A DNA stretch of 64,000 nt from Saprospiraceae bacterium. Lineage in GTDB: Bacteria; Bacteroidota; Bacteroidia; Chitinophagales; Saprospiraceae. The notes below the pieces were generated by a model. The model made no database searches. It was not told the origin of the DNA and saw only the letters and a list, made by a program, of their open reading frames with translations. A program made the translations under genes and the position numbers. Location of the stretch: NCBI GenBank assembly GCA_016711125.1, contig JADJTQ010000009.1:62001-126000 (forward strand), given 5' to 3'. Positions 1 to 9,173 of the stretch are shown here, one piece after another (position 1 is the first letter of the stretch; each line of letters opens with the position of its first letter).

Positions 1-1370
1 TACACCTCTTATTTCTCTTCGTATTATATAGAATATTTCAGCAGGAGCAAATATCGGCTACGCATTTTATTCCCGTGGCTCTGCTACTTGCAGCCCCTAA
101 TTTTGCAGTTCAGAATTGGGCTTGCTATACCGCCCATGTGTTGGGTGTTGTTTTGACTGTCGCAACGATATGGACTTTAAACAGGCCGGGAAAGAAATAT
201 TTTTGGGGTGCTATCTTCCTGGCAATCCTTGCAGTATTGAGTGCCGGAGGTGGGTTTTTGGCATTTTTGGCTCCGATTCCTATATTGCTCACCCGGCATC
301 AGCTTAGGGAGAGAATGATCTGGGGGACTTTTTTGACTTTAATCTTATTTGCTTACGCCTATTGGAGTGCGGCTGGTGTCCAGGAATTTGTAACGACGGA
401 AAAAAACTCAATTAAGGTCACGACCTATGTGTTCAATTTGATCTTATTTTTTGGCTCCTTATTTAAAAGTATATATCAGGAGTACCACCTTTGGGCCGGA
501 ATTTTTGGTGTTTTGATCTTCGGTGTTCTGACAGCAATAATTTTAAAGCGATTTCCTTTCTTAAAAATGCACCCCACACTCGCTAGCGGATTGGTTTTTG
601 CACTGATGTTGGCAGCCTTGATTACTTTGACTCGTTCGCAATATGGACTTGGTGCTACCACAGCCTATCGCTACAGGTTGTATCAAGTCATTCCCCTCGT
701 GTTTATCTATCTTTATATTTTAATTGACCAGGCTGAATTCATGCATAAGCACTTTTGGTCAATTATGTGTTGTTCTCTATTGTTTTGCGGATTCAGAATA
801 CAATATAATCTAAGCAGGCTGCGGGCGCAGAATTGGCAATTAGAATCAGGGCTGCATAATTTTGTAGTTACCGGTGCTTCGGACCAGTTAAGTTATCATA
901 CTCCCGCTAAAGCAGCATATTGGCTCAACCAGATGGGCCAGTTGAAAATATTTGAGCCCGATCAATTAGACGATTCTGGTCGTCCGGGAGTTGATTTAAA
1001 AAGGGCCGTTCATTTACAATCGATGAAATTAATCCTTGATAGTGCAGTTGACACGACTCAATATTATCAGCTAAAGGGATGGGCCTTCCCATCCTATAGT
1101 CCATCTGAGTCCTTGCAAATTTATGTATTTGTAGAGAGTGGAGCTCATCGGTATTATTATCTTGCCGGGCCCTTGTTAGAATCTCAGGTCCTGATGAGCA
1201 AGGCTTCAAGTGGCTTTGTGGGTCTCATAGATAAGAATGAAATAAGTTTTAGTTGGGATGAAGCCAGAATCGGAGTTGCATTACGGCATCCTTTCAGGGT
1301 ATTATTGCAGAGCATTTTCTGCCATAGTAGACCAACTAAAGCTAATCCACATCCTCGAAAGATACATTGA
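1..1370 (+). CDS. Polytopic membrane protein, 5' end outside window
   Basis: The reading frame is open to the first base of the window, so the gene begins upstream; the GTG at 75 is only an internal codon. The visible part has about eight hydrophobic segments (for example around VLGVVLTVATIW, FWGAIFLAILAVL, LVFALMLAALITL and YQVIPLVFIYLYI), then a soluble C-terminal part of about 170 residues without a motif I recognise. The layout resembles membrane glycosyltransferases or polymer-assembly proteins of Bacteroidota, but no catalytic residues can be assigned. The stop at 1368-1370 is followed by 142 bases before the next gene. It is certainly a gene; its function is unknown. Confidence 0.75.
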   Translation, partial: HLLFLFVLYRIFQQEQISATHFIPVALLLAAPNFAVQNWACYTAHVLGVVLTVATIWTLNRPGKKYFWGAIFLAILAVLSAGGGFLAFLAPIPILLTRHQLRERMIWGTFLTLILFAYAYWSAAGVQEFVTTEKNSIKVTTYVFNLILFFGSLFKSIYQEYHLWAGIFGVLIFGVLTAIILKRFPFLKMHPTLASGLVFALMLAALITLTRSQYGLGATTAYRYRLYQVIPLVFIYLYILIDQAEFMHKHFWSIMCCSLLFCGFRIQYNLSRLRAQNWQLESGLHNFVVTGASDQLSYHTPAKAAYWLNQMGQLKIFEPDQLDDSGRPGVDLKRAVHLQSMKLILDSAVDTTQYYQLKGWAFPSYSPSESLQIYVFVESGAHRYYYLAGPLLESQVLMSKASSGFVGLIDKNEISFSWDEARIGVALRHPFRVLLQSIFCHSRPTKANPHPRKIH

Positions 1371-1484
1371 AAATTATCGTCGGGTCGAAAGAAATCGTCG
1401 GTTTCAGTCGACATTTTGGGCAGGTTTTGTCCCTTGCAGGAAGTCACTGTTTGTCGCATCAAACACCTGAAGCCTAAATTGCGT

Positions 1485-1492
1485 TATATTTG
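1485..1492 (+). promoter_or_regulatory. Candidate -7 box of the TPR gene
   Basis: TATATTTG matches the Bacteroidota -7 consensus TAnnTTTG exactly and lies 21 bases before the ATG at 1513. No convincing -33 TTG sits at the usual 19-20 base distance, so this is a partial match. Confidence 0.45.
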
Positions 1493-1512
1493 GGCAAATA
1501 CACAACACAACA

Positions 1513-3342
1513 ATGAAATACATAAGTGCCTTACTTTTTGTGATGAGCTTTTGTGTCTGGCAAATGGGATTTAGCCAAACCTCAAGGCTCGCTATGCAAT
1601 ATTTTGAGACTGGTGAATTTGAGAAGGCAGCATCACTTTTTCAAGAATTGTATGAGAAAGATCCTCGTAGTACCTTTTACTTTGATAAATATATTGAGAG
1701 CCTTTTGGCCATGGACAATTTTGAGGAGTGTGAAAAAGTAGTCAAGGCCAGACTCAAGAAAGAACCGCAAAACCTTGCACTATACGTGACCCAGGGAAAG
1801 ATCCTTGAAGCACAATTTAAGGAAGATGAGGCCGAAAAACTCTATGAAGAGGCCATTAAGAAGATGCCAACAGATCGACTTGCCGTTGTGAAACTCGGGA
1901 ACGAATTTGTCAATATGAACAAGTTCGACCTTGCGATCAAGACTTACGAAAGAGGCGCTAAATTACTCAAGGACGACATTATTTTTTCCTACAATCTAGG
2001 TGATCTCTACCGGAGAAAGTCCGACACTGAAAAAATGATTCATTATTTTCTTAACGCAATGGAAAATGAAACGTCCCGGATCGACAACGTCAAGCTGTTA
2101 CTTGAGCGATATCTGGGTGGAGACGATTGGATGGAACTCCAGAATCAACTATATGAGCGATTACAGACCAATCAGGAGAATATTCTCTATTCAGAATTAT
2201 TGAGTTGGGTCTTTATCCAGAATAAAGATTTTAAGAGCGCTTTTCGACAGGTAAAGGCATTGGATCGGAGATTGCGCGAAAATGGAACCAGGGTCTATGA
2301 ATTAGCTAATATGGCAGTCAATGCCAAAGAATATGATGTAGCCATTGATGCTTTTGACTACCTGGTTACTTCCAAAGATCCGACATCAGCATTTTATCTC
2401 GATGCTAAAAAAGAACTTCTTTATACCAAAAGAAGGAAACTAACCGAGGCATTTGATTATACGGAGGCTGATCTGCTGCTGCTAGTGCAGGAGTATAAAG
2501 ATTTTCTTGACGAGTTTGGTAGAAACAAGAACACCGCCAACATGATCTTAGATCTGGCATCGCTGCAGGCATTTTATCTCAACGATCTTAATGCGGCGAT
2601 CAGTCTACTCGAAGAAATGGTGGCTCTTCCCGGAGTCAACCAATACTTGAAAGCTAGTGGCAAAATACAATTGGCAGATTATTATCTAATACAAGGAGAT
2701 CAATGGGAATCAACCCTGCTTTATTCGCAAGTAGACAAGGAGTTTAAAGAAGATCTCATTGGTCAGACGGCCCGATTTAAAAATGCCAAACTTTCCTATT
2801 ATGTAGGTGATTTTAAGTGGGCACAGACCCAATTTGATGTGCTGAAAGCATCGACCTCCAAGCTCATAGCCAATGATGCTCTCGATCTCAGCGTCTTTAT
2901 TATGGATAATATGGGGTTGGATACAACCGCCAAACCTCTGGAATTTTATGCCCAGTCTGAACTACTAGTTTTTCAGAACAAGTTTGATGATGCCGAAAAA
3001 CTCTGGAACCAAATCGAACAAGACTATCCTGATCATTCTCTGGCTGATGATATCCTCTATCTTAAAGCACAAATGCACACCAGGAAACATCAATATGACC
3101 AGGCAGCTTTGATGTATCAAAAGATCCTGGACGATCATCTGGAAGAAATTCGGGCAGACAACGCTCTTTATGCTCTTGCCCAACTTTATGAAACCAATCT
3201 GAAAGATGTGGAAAAGGCGAAAGAGCTTTACGAAAGACTTTTCATTGACTTCAGTAATAGCACCCTGGCGGTTGAGGCTCGAAAGAGGTTCCGAATCTTA
3301 AGGGGCGACTTTGAAGATCCTGCTATTGATCCAGCACAGTAA
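1513..3342 (+). CDS. Tetratricopeptide repeat protein, exported
   Basis: This 609-residue protein begins with a clear signal peptide (about residues 1-21, ending GFSQ), so it should act in the periplasm or at the envelope. TPR-like helical pairs fill the rest: residues 24-180 carry repeats such as AMQYFETGEFEKAASLFQELYEKDP, and residues 480-590 carry another set. TPR proteins of this type scaffold protein complexes, and no enzyme motif is visible. It stands alone with its own candidate promoter, and a gap of about 545 bases follows. The family is confident; the partner is unknown. Confidence 0.85.
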   Translation: MKYISALLFVMSFCVWQMGFSQTSRLAMQYFETGEFEKAASLFQELYEKDPRSTFYFDKYIESLLAMDNFEECEKVVKARLKKEPQNLALYVTQGKILEAQFKEDEAEKLYEEAIKKMPTDRLAVVKLGNEFVNMNKFDLAIKTYERGAKLLKDDIIFSYNLGDLYRRKSDTEKMIHYFLNAMENETSRIDNVKLLLERYLGGDDWMELQNQLYERLQTNQENILYSELLSWVFIQNKDFKSAFRQVKALDRRLRENGTRVYELANMAVNAKEYDVAIDAFDYLVTSKDPTSAFYLDAKKELLYTKRRKLTEAFDYTEADLLLLVQEYKDFLDEFGRNKNTANMILDLASLQAFYLNDLNAAISLLEEMVALPGVNQYLKASGKIQLADYYLIQGDQWESTLLYSQVDKEFKEDLIGQTARFKNAKLSYYVGDFKWAQTQFDVLKASTSKLIANDALDLSVFIMDNMGLDTTAKPLEFYAQSELLVFQNKFDDAEKLWNQIEQDYPDHSLADDILYLKAQMHTRKHQYDQAALMYQKILDDHLEEIRADNALYALAQLYETNLKDVEKAKELYERLFIDFSNSTLAVEARKRFRILRGDFEDPAIDPAQ

Positions 3343-3887
3343 AACATGGTTCTAGGTTGTCGCATTCCGAGTCATATTGAAATAAGCAGATGTTCCATCT
3401 AAAATGGCAAGCAAACATGTCGAAAAGCCTATGAAATTGAGTGACATTTTGCAACCTATGAATTGCCGATCGAACTAAAACGTACAACTAAGCCAGTCCA
3501 CTAACAAAACGCGATGTCATTCATTCCTCCAATCCAAGCTTGGGAAATTCATTGAGCTCATTTGTCTAAAAATGCGATGGTCAATGTCTGCTGCCCAATG
3601 TGATCTTGCTCACGCTCGGTGTGCTTCGACAGGTTTAAATAACAATGTCAAACCGGTTGACTAAAATCATATATTATCCTTGTGAGTGTCATTTGTGATT
3701 CAATAGAACTAATTTACTTTGCTAGGTACGAGAATTGATTTTAATAATGTGGATGAACAAATTCTATGTGTGGATTCAGATGCCCTTAACTTTGATGGGA
3801 AGTCAAAAAGAAATTGCGCATAGTCAGCACAAGATCAACTATGTGAGATGTAAATCAAGCTATTGAAAAAGTCAATAAATTTATAAA
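3343..3887. other. Intergenic region, 545 bp
   Basis: No ORF with coding character, no tRNA-like cloverleaf and no strong terminator hairpin is visible. The last 60 bases are AT-rich and probably hold the promoter of the MBL-rhodanese gene, but no clean TAnnTTTG box can be named. Confidence 0.5.
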
Positions 3888-5300
3888 ATGCAGATAGAAC
3901 AAATTTATACAGGATGTCTTGCCGAAGCGGCATATTATATCGAATCAAATGGCGAAGCGGCCATTATCGATCCATTGAGAGAAGTAGAACCATATATCCA
4001 GCGGGCTGACAAAGATGGAGCTAAAATCAAATATATTTTTGAGACACATTTTCATGCCGATTTTGTATCAGGACACAAAGATTTGGCAGCAAAAACAGGT
4101 GCTAATATAATTTATGGTCCGACCCAAATGGAAACAGGATTTGAAAAGATCGTTGCAAAAGACGGTCAGATGTTCAATCTAGGTGATATAAGTATCGAGG
4201 TGCTCCATACGCCGGGTCATACCATGGAGAGTAGTTGCTATCTCTTGCGGGATAAATCTGGCAAAGAGATTGCTCTTTTTACCGGGGACACTCTTTTTAT
4301 TGGTGATGTAGGTCGTCCTGATCTTGCCCAAAAAGTGATTGCCGAATTAACACAGGAAAAATTGGCTAGTCATCTCTATGATTCACTCAGAAACAAGATA
4401 ATGCCTCTGGCTGATGATATCATGGTCTACCCCGCCCATGGAGCAGGAAGTGCATGCGGCAAGAAAATGAGCAAGGAGACATCTGACACTCTTGGTAACC
4501 AAAAAAAGACAAATTATGCTTTACAGCCTGATCTTACAAGAGCGGATTTTGTCAAAGAGGTGCTAACAGGTTTGATGCCACCACCGGGATATTTCCCCCA
4601 AAATGTATTACTGAATATACAGGGGTATGACAGCATTGATGAGGTATTGGAAAGAGGAGCGCAGGCTATGAATCCCAGAGTTTTTGAAACAGTGGCCAAT
4701 GAAACCGATGCCATTATTATCGATACCCGGGACAAAGATGCATTTCGAAAGGGATTTATTCCAGGTTCGATTTTTATTGGTTTGGATGGTAATTTTGGTC
4801 CTTGGGTTGGCACGCTTATTCCAGATGTAAATCAGAAGATATTATTTGTAGCAGATAAAGGGACTGAAGAAGAAGTGGTCACAAGACTTGCTAGAGTGGG
4901 CTACGATCATACCATGGGATATCTTTCCGGAGGACTCGAAGCGTGGATCAAAGACGGTAGGGAAGTTGACACGATAAAAAGTATCGATGTTCATCAATTG
5001 GAATTGGTCGATAGAGAGAGTATAGTCGATGTGCGGCGAGCAAGTGAATTTAATAGTGAGCACATTTTAGGAGCCATCAACGCACCATTGGACTACATTA
5101 ATGACTCGATGTCTCAACTCGATAAAGGAAGGACCTATTACTTGCATTGCGCCTCCGGATACCGGTCGCTGGTATTCATATCGATATTGAGGGCAAGAGG
5201 ATTTGACAACTTGGTTGATGTTGAAGAAGGGTTAGAAAGTGTTAAGGAAAACAGCAAAATCAAACTATCTGACTACGTTTGCCCGACAACAGAGCTATAG
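3888..5300 (+). CDS. MBL-fold hydrolase fused to two rhodanese domains
   Basis: This 470-residue protein has an N-terminal metallo-beta-lactamase domain (about 1-240) related to ETHE1/persulfide dioxygenase-like glyoxalase II proteins. It is followed by two rhodanese-like domains (about 260-355 and 370-460). Metal ligands visible are THFHAD (H54, H56, D58), the HTPGHT motif, the GDTLFIGDVGRPD loop and a late YPAHGAGS His. The second rhodanese domain has the active-site loop HCASGYRS with its Cys; the first lacks a Cys in the equivalent loop (VADKGTEEE) and is probably inactive. The expected role is sulfane-sulfur or persulfide metabolism in the cytosol. Residue 59 is Phe where the common HxHxDH motif has His. 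Confidence 0.88.
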   Translation: MQIEQIYTGCLAEAAYYIESNGEAAIIDPLREVEPYIQRADKDGAKIKYIFETHFHADFVSGHKDLAAKTGANIIYGPTQMETGFEKIVAKDGQMFNLGDISIEVLHTPGHTMESSCYLLRDKSGKEIALFTGDTLFIGDVGRPDLAQKVIAELTQEKLASHLYDSLRNKIMPLADDIMVYPAHGAGSACGKKMSKETSDTLGNQKKTNYALQPDLTRADFVKEVLTGLMPPPGYFPQNVLLNIQGYDSIDEVLERGAQAMNPRVFETVANETDAIIIDTRDKDAFRKGFIPGSIFIGLDGNFGPWVGTLIPDVNQKILFVADKGTEEEVVTRLARVGYDHTMGYLSGGLEAWIKDGREVDTIKSIDVHQLELVDRESIVDVRRASEFNSEHILGAINAPLDYINDSMSQLDKGRTYYLHCASGYRSLVFISILRARGFDNLVDVEEGLESVKENSKIKLSDYVCPTTEL

Positions 5301-5585
5301 GAGTAACAGACGCTTGATATTTTTATTCATAAATGACAGGGGCAAGGCAAACGAGCGTTGCCTCTGCTTAATTGAAACCTAGGTCGCCGTTTAAATACAC
5401 AACTGGATAGTGCGTATTTCAACCGCCTCCTTGCGTAAGTGCCAGAAGTTTTTGGTAGTATATCGGATCAAAAATCAAAATTAGTTGTTGTGATACAAAC
5501 ACTGATCTTTGAGTGACTTAACCATTGCTGTGGGGATAAATTGTTAATTTGCTCAGAACTTGGACATCAATCTAACCAATACTTT

Positions 5586-6740
5586 ATGCATTATCAGCTT
5601 ACGGAAGAACAGCTTGGAGTGAAGGAGGCTGCCGTGGATTTTGCTGACAAGGAACTTCGCCCAGGTGTGGTTGAGCGTGACAGATTGATGCAATATCCCA
5701 CTAAGGAGGTCTCCAAAATGGGTGAGATGGGATTTCTTGGAATGATGACAGCTACTGAGTACGGAGGCGGAGGTATGGATACCGTATCGTACGTACTGGC
5801 TATGGAAGAGATCTCAAAAGTTGATCCGGTAGCCGGTGTGATTATGTCAGTCAATAACTCATTGGTATGTTGGGGGCTGGAACAATTTGGCACGATAGAG
5901 CAGAAAGAAAAATATCTCATTCCCCTGGCACGTGGACACCATGTGGGTGCTTTTTGTCTTTCAGAACCTGGGGCAGGTAGTGATGCTACCAGACAACGAA
6001 CGACGGCAATTGAGCAGGGCGATTACTACTTACTCAACGGCACCAAAAATTGGATCACCAATGGTGCAACCAGCCGGGTACATCTGGTTATGGCCCAATC
6101 CTATCCTAACAAACAGCATCATGGCATCAACACCTTGATTGTTGATCCATCCTGGCCGGGAGTGGAGATCGGTCCGAAGGAAGATAAATTGGGTATTCGG
6201 GCCTCTGACACTACCTCGATCACGTATACCGACGTCAAAGTACCCAAAGAAAACCGTCTTGGTGACGATGGTTTTGGATTTACATTTGCCATGAAGACTC
6301 TTTCAGGGGGTCGCATCGGTATAGCAGCCCAAGCTCTGGGCATTGCAGAGGGAGCCTATCGTCTGGCCCTGGACTATGCCCAACAGCGTGAGGCATTCGG
6401 CAAAGCGATCTATCAACACCAGGCGATATCTTTTAAATTGGCTACCATGGCAACCGAGATCGAAGCAGCTAGGTTGTTAGTGCACAGAGCGGCCATCCTC
6501 AAAGATCAGCAACAAGATTATGACATGGCAAGCTCCATGGCTAAACTTTTTGCTGCCGATATGGCGATGCGACAAACCATTGAAGCAGTCCAAATTCATG
6601 GGGGTTATGGCTATGTCAGAGAGTATCAAGTGGAGAGAATGATGCGTGATGCAAAAATTACCCAAATCTATGAGGGGACTTCTGAAATTCAAAGATTAGT
6701 CATTGCTCGTCACATTTTAAAGGGATTTTTATATGCCTGA
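5586..6740 (+). CDS. Acyl-CoA dehydrogenase
   Basis: This is an FAD-dependent acyl-CoA dehydrogenase of 384 residues, the usual family length, in fatty-acid or branched-chain beta-oxidation. Visible signatures are AFCLSEPGAGSDA (first family motif), the NGTKNWITNG flavin region and the C-terminal QIHGGYGYVREYQVERMMRDAKITQIYEGTSEIQ region with the Glu of YEGT, the usual catalytic base in short-chain enzymes. I chose the ATG at 5586 (MHYQLTEEQ) over the TTG at 5541 because the family starts there and the 15 extra residues look unrelated. The site-2 protease gene follows after 21 bases. Substrate chain length cannot be read from the sequence. Confidence 0.93.
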   Translation: MHYQLTEEQLGVKEAAVDFADKELRPGVVERDRLMQYPTKEVSKMGEMGFLGMMTATEYGGGGMDTVSYVLAMEEISKVDPVAGVIMSVNNSLVCWGLEQFGTIEQKEKYLIPLARGHHVGAFCLSEPGAGSDATRQRTTAIEQGDYYLLNGTKNWITNGATSRVHLVMAQSYPNKQHHGINTLIVDPSWPGVEIGPKEDKLGIRASDTTSITYTDVKVPKENRLGDDGFGFTFAMKTLSGGRIGIAAQALGIAEGAYRLALDYAQQREAFGKAIYQHQAISFKLATMATEIEAARLLVHRAAILKDQQQDYDMASSMAKLFAADMAMRQTIEAVQIHGGYGYVREYQVERMMRDAKITQIYEGTSEIQRLVIARHILKGFLYA

Positions 6741-6761
6741 CCACGCTAGTAAATCGGCATC

Positions 6762-7877
6762 ATGTTAGGGTTATCGTTTAATATATTACGTGTTGCTGGT
6801 ATACCGATCAAAGTGCACTGGACTTTTGGCTTTTTCTTCCTTTGGATTGCTTATATCGGCAACAAGGCAGGTATGACCAATACTGGCATTATCCGCCTAT
6901 GTCTGTTTGCGTTGGTTTTGTTTGTATGTGTAGTACTACACGAATTGGGCCACGCACTCACAGCCAGAAAGTATGGCGTAAAAACGAAAGATATCATTAT
7001 CTCGCCTATTGGTGGGGTGGCCAGATTACTGCAAATGCCAGAAAAGCCAAAACAAGAATTGATCATTGCGATAGCCGGACCGGCAGTCAACTTTCTAATT
7101 GCCCTTGTGCTTGGCATTGGGCTTACCCTATTTACTAATCAGGGTCTTTTACCTATCGGGGATCCTCAGCGGGTGTTTGACTATGGACCGAATTTTCTAC
7201 CAACCTTGTTTGTATTAAATACGGTGCTGATCATATTTAATTTGATCCCCGCCTTTCCAATGGATGGAGGTCGTATTTTTAGGGCCCTCCTCTCAATGAG
7301 ATGGGGTAAAAAGATTGCAACTCGTTGGGCGAGTATGCTAGGTCAGATAATAGCCATATCTTTTTTTGTACTCGGTATTTATCGGGGAGATTATATCCTA
7401 TCGCTTATCGGCGTTTTTGTCTTTCTGTCAGCCGCAGCCGAATATCGCATGGTGCTAGCTGACTTTTTACTGCAAAATCAAAAGGTCGCTGATGTTCTTA
7501 GATCCGATTTCACCGCCGTCTTTATAGACGAACCAATGTCACATGCAATCGACTTGAGAAATAGAGGAATAGAGAAGGATTTTGTCGTTGTGGATGAGTG
7601 GGGTCAGATCCAGGGAGTGCTACACGATGAATTTATTGCTGAAGCCGAAAAAAACAAAGATCTTGAAAGCCTCGTTCGCGAATATCTGAGTCCAAGTTTC
7701 GAGCCAATATCTCAGTCGTGGAGATTAGATGAAGTGTTGCAGTTGTTTCAGCAAAAAGGCTATTCAATCATTCCAGTATATAATACTGATAGAATGGTAG
7801 GAGTCGTGGATCGTGACACTCTGAACTCTTATATACGTGCCAATACCAGTATTTGGCAAAATTGGAGTTTCAAATAA
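6762..7877 (+). CDS. Site-2 protease family (M50) membrane protein with CBS domains
   Basis: This 371-residue intramembrane zinc metalloprotease of the M50B group has HELGH at residues 60-64 in a hydrophobic helix. The second metal-binding motif, NLIPAFPMDGGRI, contains the conserved Asp. About six membrane segments cover residues 1-225. The C-terminal 140 residues form a CBS-pair-like region, as in SpoIVFB-like and rhomboid-independent regulators that sense adenine nucleotides. Such proteases release membrane-tethered regulators; the substrate here is unknown. The gene begins 21 bases after the acyl-CoA dehydrogenase stop and may be cotranscribed with it. Confidence 0.9.
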   Translation: MLGLSFNILRVAGIPIKVHWTFGFFFLWIAYIGNKAGMTNTGIIRLCLFALVLFVCVVLHELGHALTARKYGVKTKDIIISPIGGVARLLQMPEKPKQELIIAIAGPAVNFLIALVLGIGLTLFTNQGLLPIGDPQRVFDYGPNFLPTLFVLNTVLIIFNLIPAFPMDGGRIFRALLSMRWGKKIATRWASMLGQIIAISFFVLGIYRGDYILSLIGVFVFLSAAAEYRMVLADFLLQNQKVADVLRSDFTAVFIDEPMSHAIDLRNRGIEKDFVVVDEWGQIQGVLHDEFIAEAEKNKDLESLVREYLSPSFEPISQSWRLDEVLQLFQQKGYSIIPVYNTDRMVGVVDRDTLNSYIRANTSIWQNWSFK

Positions 7878-8030
7878 GATCACAAGTCAGATTGTCCTGA
7901 GTCTTAGGTACGCATTATTTCATTTGTTTGGATATTGATGGAAATGTTGCCTGATGTCTGAATTTTTCTTCAGAAAGAAATAATTCATGTCATTACTCAA
8001 AATATCTACACTGACCTGTTTCCAATATTA

Positions 8031-8050
8031 GGATAGTAAGTGAGAGAGCA
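8031..8050 (+). repeat. 20-bp direct repeat, copy 1
   Basis: GGATAGTAAGTGAGAGAGCA occurs here and, identically, at 8136-8155, with a start-to-start distance of 105 bp. I saw no third exact copy in the window. Confidence 0.8.
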
Positions 8051-8135
8051 CTGTTTTTGTGATCAGTGAATGAAAATAACCAAAAAAGAGTCCTGATTAT
8101 ATAGTAGTGGATCTCACTTAAGTATTGGACGAATC

Positions 8136-8155
8136 GGATAGTAAGTGAGAGAGCA
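8136..8155 (+). repeat. 20-bp direct repeat, copy 2
   Basis: Identical to 8031-8050. In this copy TAAGTGAGA (8142-8150) is also the right arm of a 9-bp inverted repeat whose left arm is at 8112-8120, so a stem-loop is possible. Confidence 0.8.
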
Positions 8156-8304
8156 GATCCGTCAAGTCTGGCAGGATAAAATTTATATTCCGCGGCTTCT
8201 AAGAGCGAATAATTCAATAATTATTCTGAAGTTACTCACTAAAAATGGTGAAGTTCTAAAAAATGTTGCCAATCCTCCTCCTTGCAAAAAGTCAAAATAT
8301 TGTA

Positions 8305-8814
8305 CTAAAGGGTCTCCATGATTCCAAATAGTTCATCCAGATAGTAGGCTCGGTTATTTTGGGTGTAAGCATCCTGACAGCAGCATGTACCACTTCGCAT
8401 AATACTCTTACACAGGCCATTCGAAAATGAGACATCATGATGATCACGGCTAAGAAAACAATGACCCAGTTCATGAAACACGATCATCTCTCTCCTCAGG
8501 TGAGATGCATTATTCCAGATCGGGAGATCGATGGTGATTTTGTTTGGTTGATTATAGTTATAAGTGCATTGGCCAGCAACATGTGTACCCGAAAGATCGG
8601 TCAATGAGCCCAGGATGTTTTCGGTGGCAAGATCCACCAGTATCCTCCTTTTTGCGGCCTCGATCTCAAAAGTCTGAAAATGAGACCAAAGCATTCTGTC
8701 GACTCCAGGATATTGATCATTTTCTGAAGTAACTTCATCTGAAATGAATGGATTCTCATAACACGCCTCAACAAAAATGAAGAGAATAAGAATTATAAAA
8801 TACTTGCTTTTCAT
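8305..8814 (-). CDS. Putative zinc metallopeptidase lipoprotein
   Basis: This 169-residue protein has a lipoprotein signal (lipid-anchor Cys at 18, in FVEAC) followed by a short mature domain. The HELGH motif (His114, Glu115, His118) and nearby His125/His126 in LSRDHHD suggest a zinc site of HExxH type. The spacing to the third His (six or seven residues) differs from the classical metzincin HExxHxxGxxH. A later SIMR could serve as a Met-turn-like element. Several Cys residues near the C-terminus (GTCCCQ) are unusual. It stands alone between repeat-bearing spacers. I cannot name the family; peptidase activity is inferred from the motif alone. Confidence 0.7.
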   Translation of the reverse strand: MKSKYFIILILFIFVEACYENPFISDEVTSENDQYPGVDRMLWSHFQTFEIEAAKRRILVDLATENILGSLTDLSGTHVAGQCTYNYNQPNKITIDLPIWNNASHLRREMIVFHELGHCFLSRDHHDVSFSNGLCKSIMRSGTCCCQDAYTQNNRAYYLDELFGIMETL

Positions 8815-9173
8815 GACACGGATTTTCTGAGAACAAGGGCAAGTATCTTTCTGCTATGGGCTGCATTTTGTTATAGATTTGAAAACAGAATATTTTTGGC
8901 AGAAATTGCTTCAATAAGTAAACATTAATAAAAGATTAACCTAAGTCTGAACTTCTGAATAAAGTCAAAAACCAGGGCATGAACTGGTGATTATTAATAG
9001 ATAAAATTGGTTCTTGTTCATTTTTACTGAATAGACTTCATTTTGAGTACTCATTGACAAGCGGATTGATGTCACTCTTGAACAAAGGTGTGATAGACTT
9101 CCTCTCTCCCAACATGAAAGATCAGAATTTACATTCTGCGGCTTTTGAAGAAGGATGGAAGTGACCCAGTGAA
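8815..9173. other. Intergenic region, 359 bp
   Basis: This lies upstream of the metallopeptidase lipoprotein and downstream of the isomerase-like gene (both minus strand). It is AT-rich near 8880-9010. The segment at 9126-9155 resembles 8180-8208 in the same orientation, sharing most of AATTTAYATTCYGCGGCTT. No gene is seen. Confidence 0.5.

Larger units (their letters stand above)
7878..8304. other. Intergenic region with short direct repeats, 427 bp
   Basis: This space lies between convergent genes. It holds a 20-bp exact direct repeat (8031-8050 and 8136-8155), an inverted pair TCTCACTTA (8112-8120) and TAAGTGAGA (8142-8150), and at 8180-8208 a segment resembling one at 9126-9155 on the far side of the lipoprotein gene. 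No coding sequence or RNA gene is recognised. Confidence 0.6.

Noticed and set aside
1258..1470. 70-residue ORF between the first two genes
   Set aside because: Overlaps the end of the membrane protein out of frame; composition does not look coding.
8292..8474. Alternative minus-strand ORF inside the HExxH lipoprotein
   Set aside because: Shadow frame of the lipoprotein gene; no start context or protein character.
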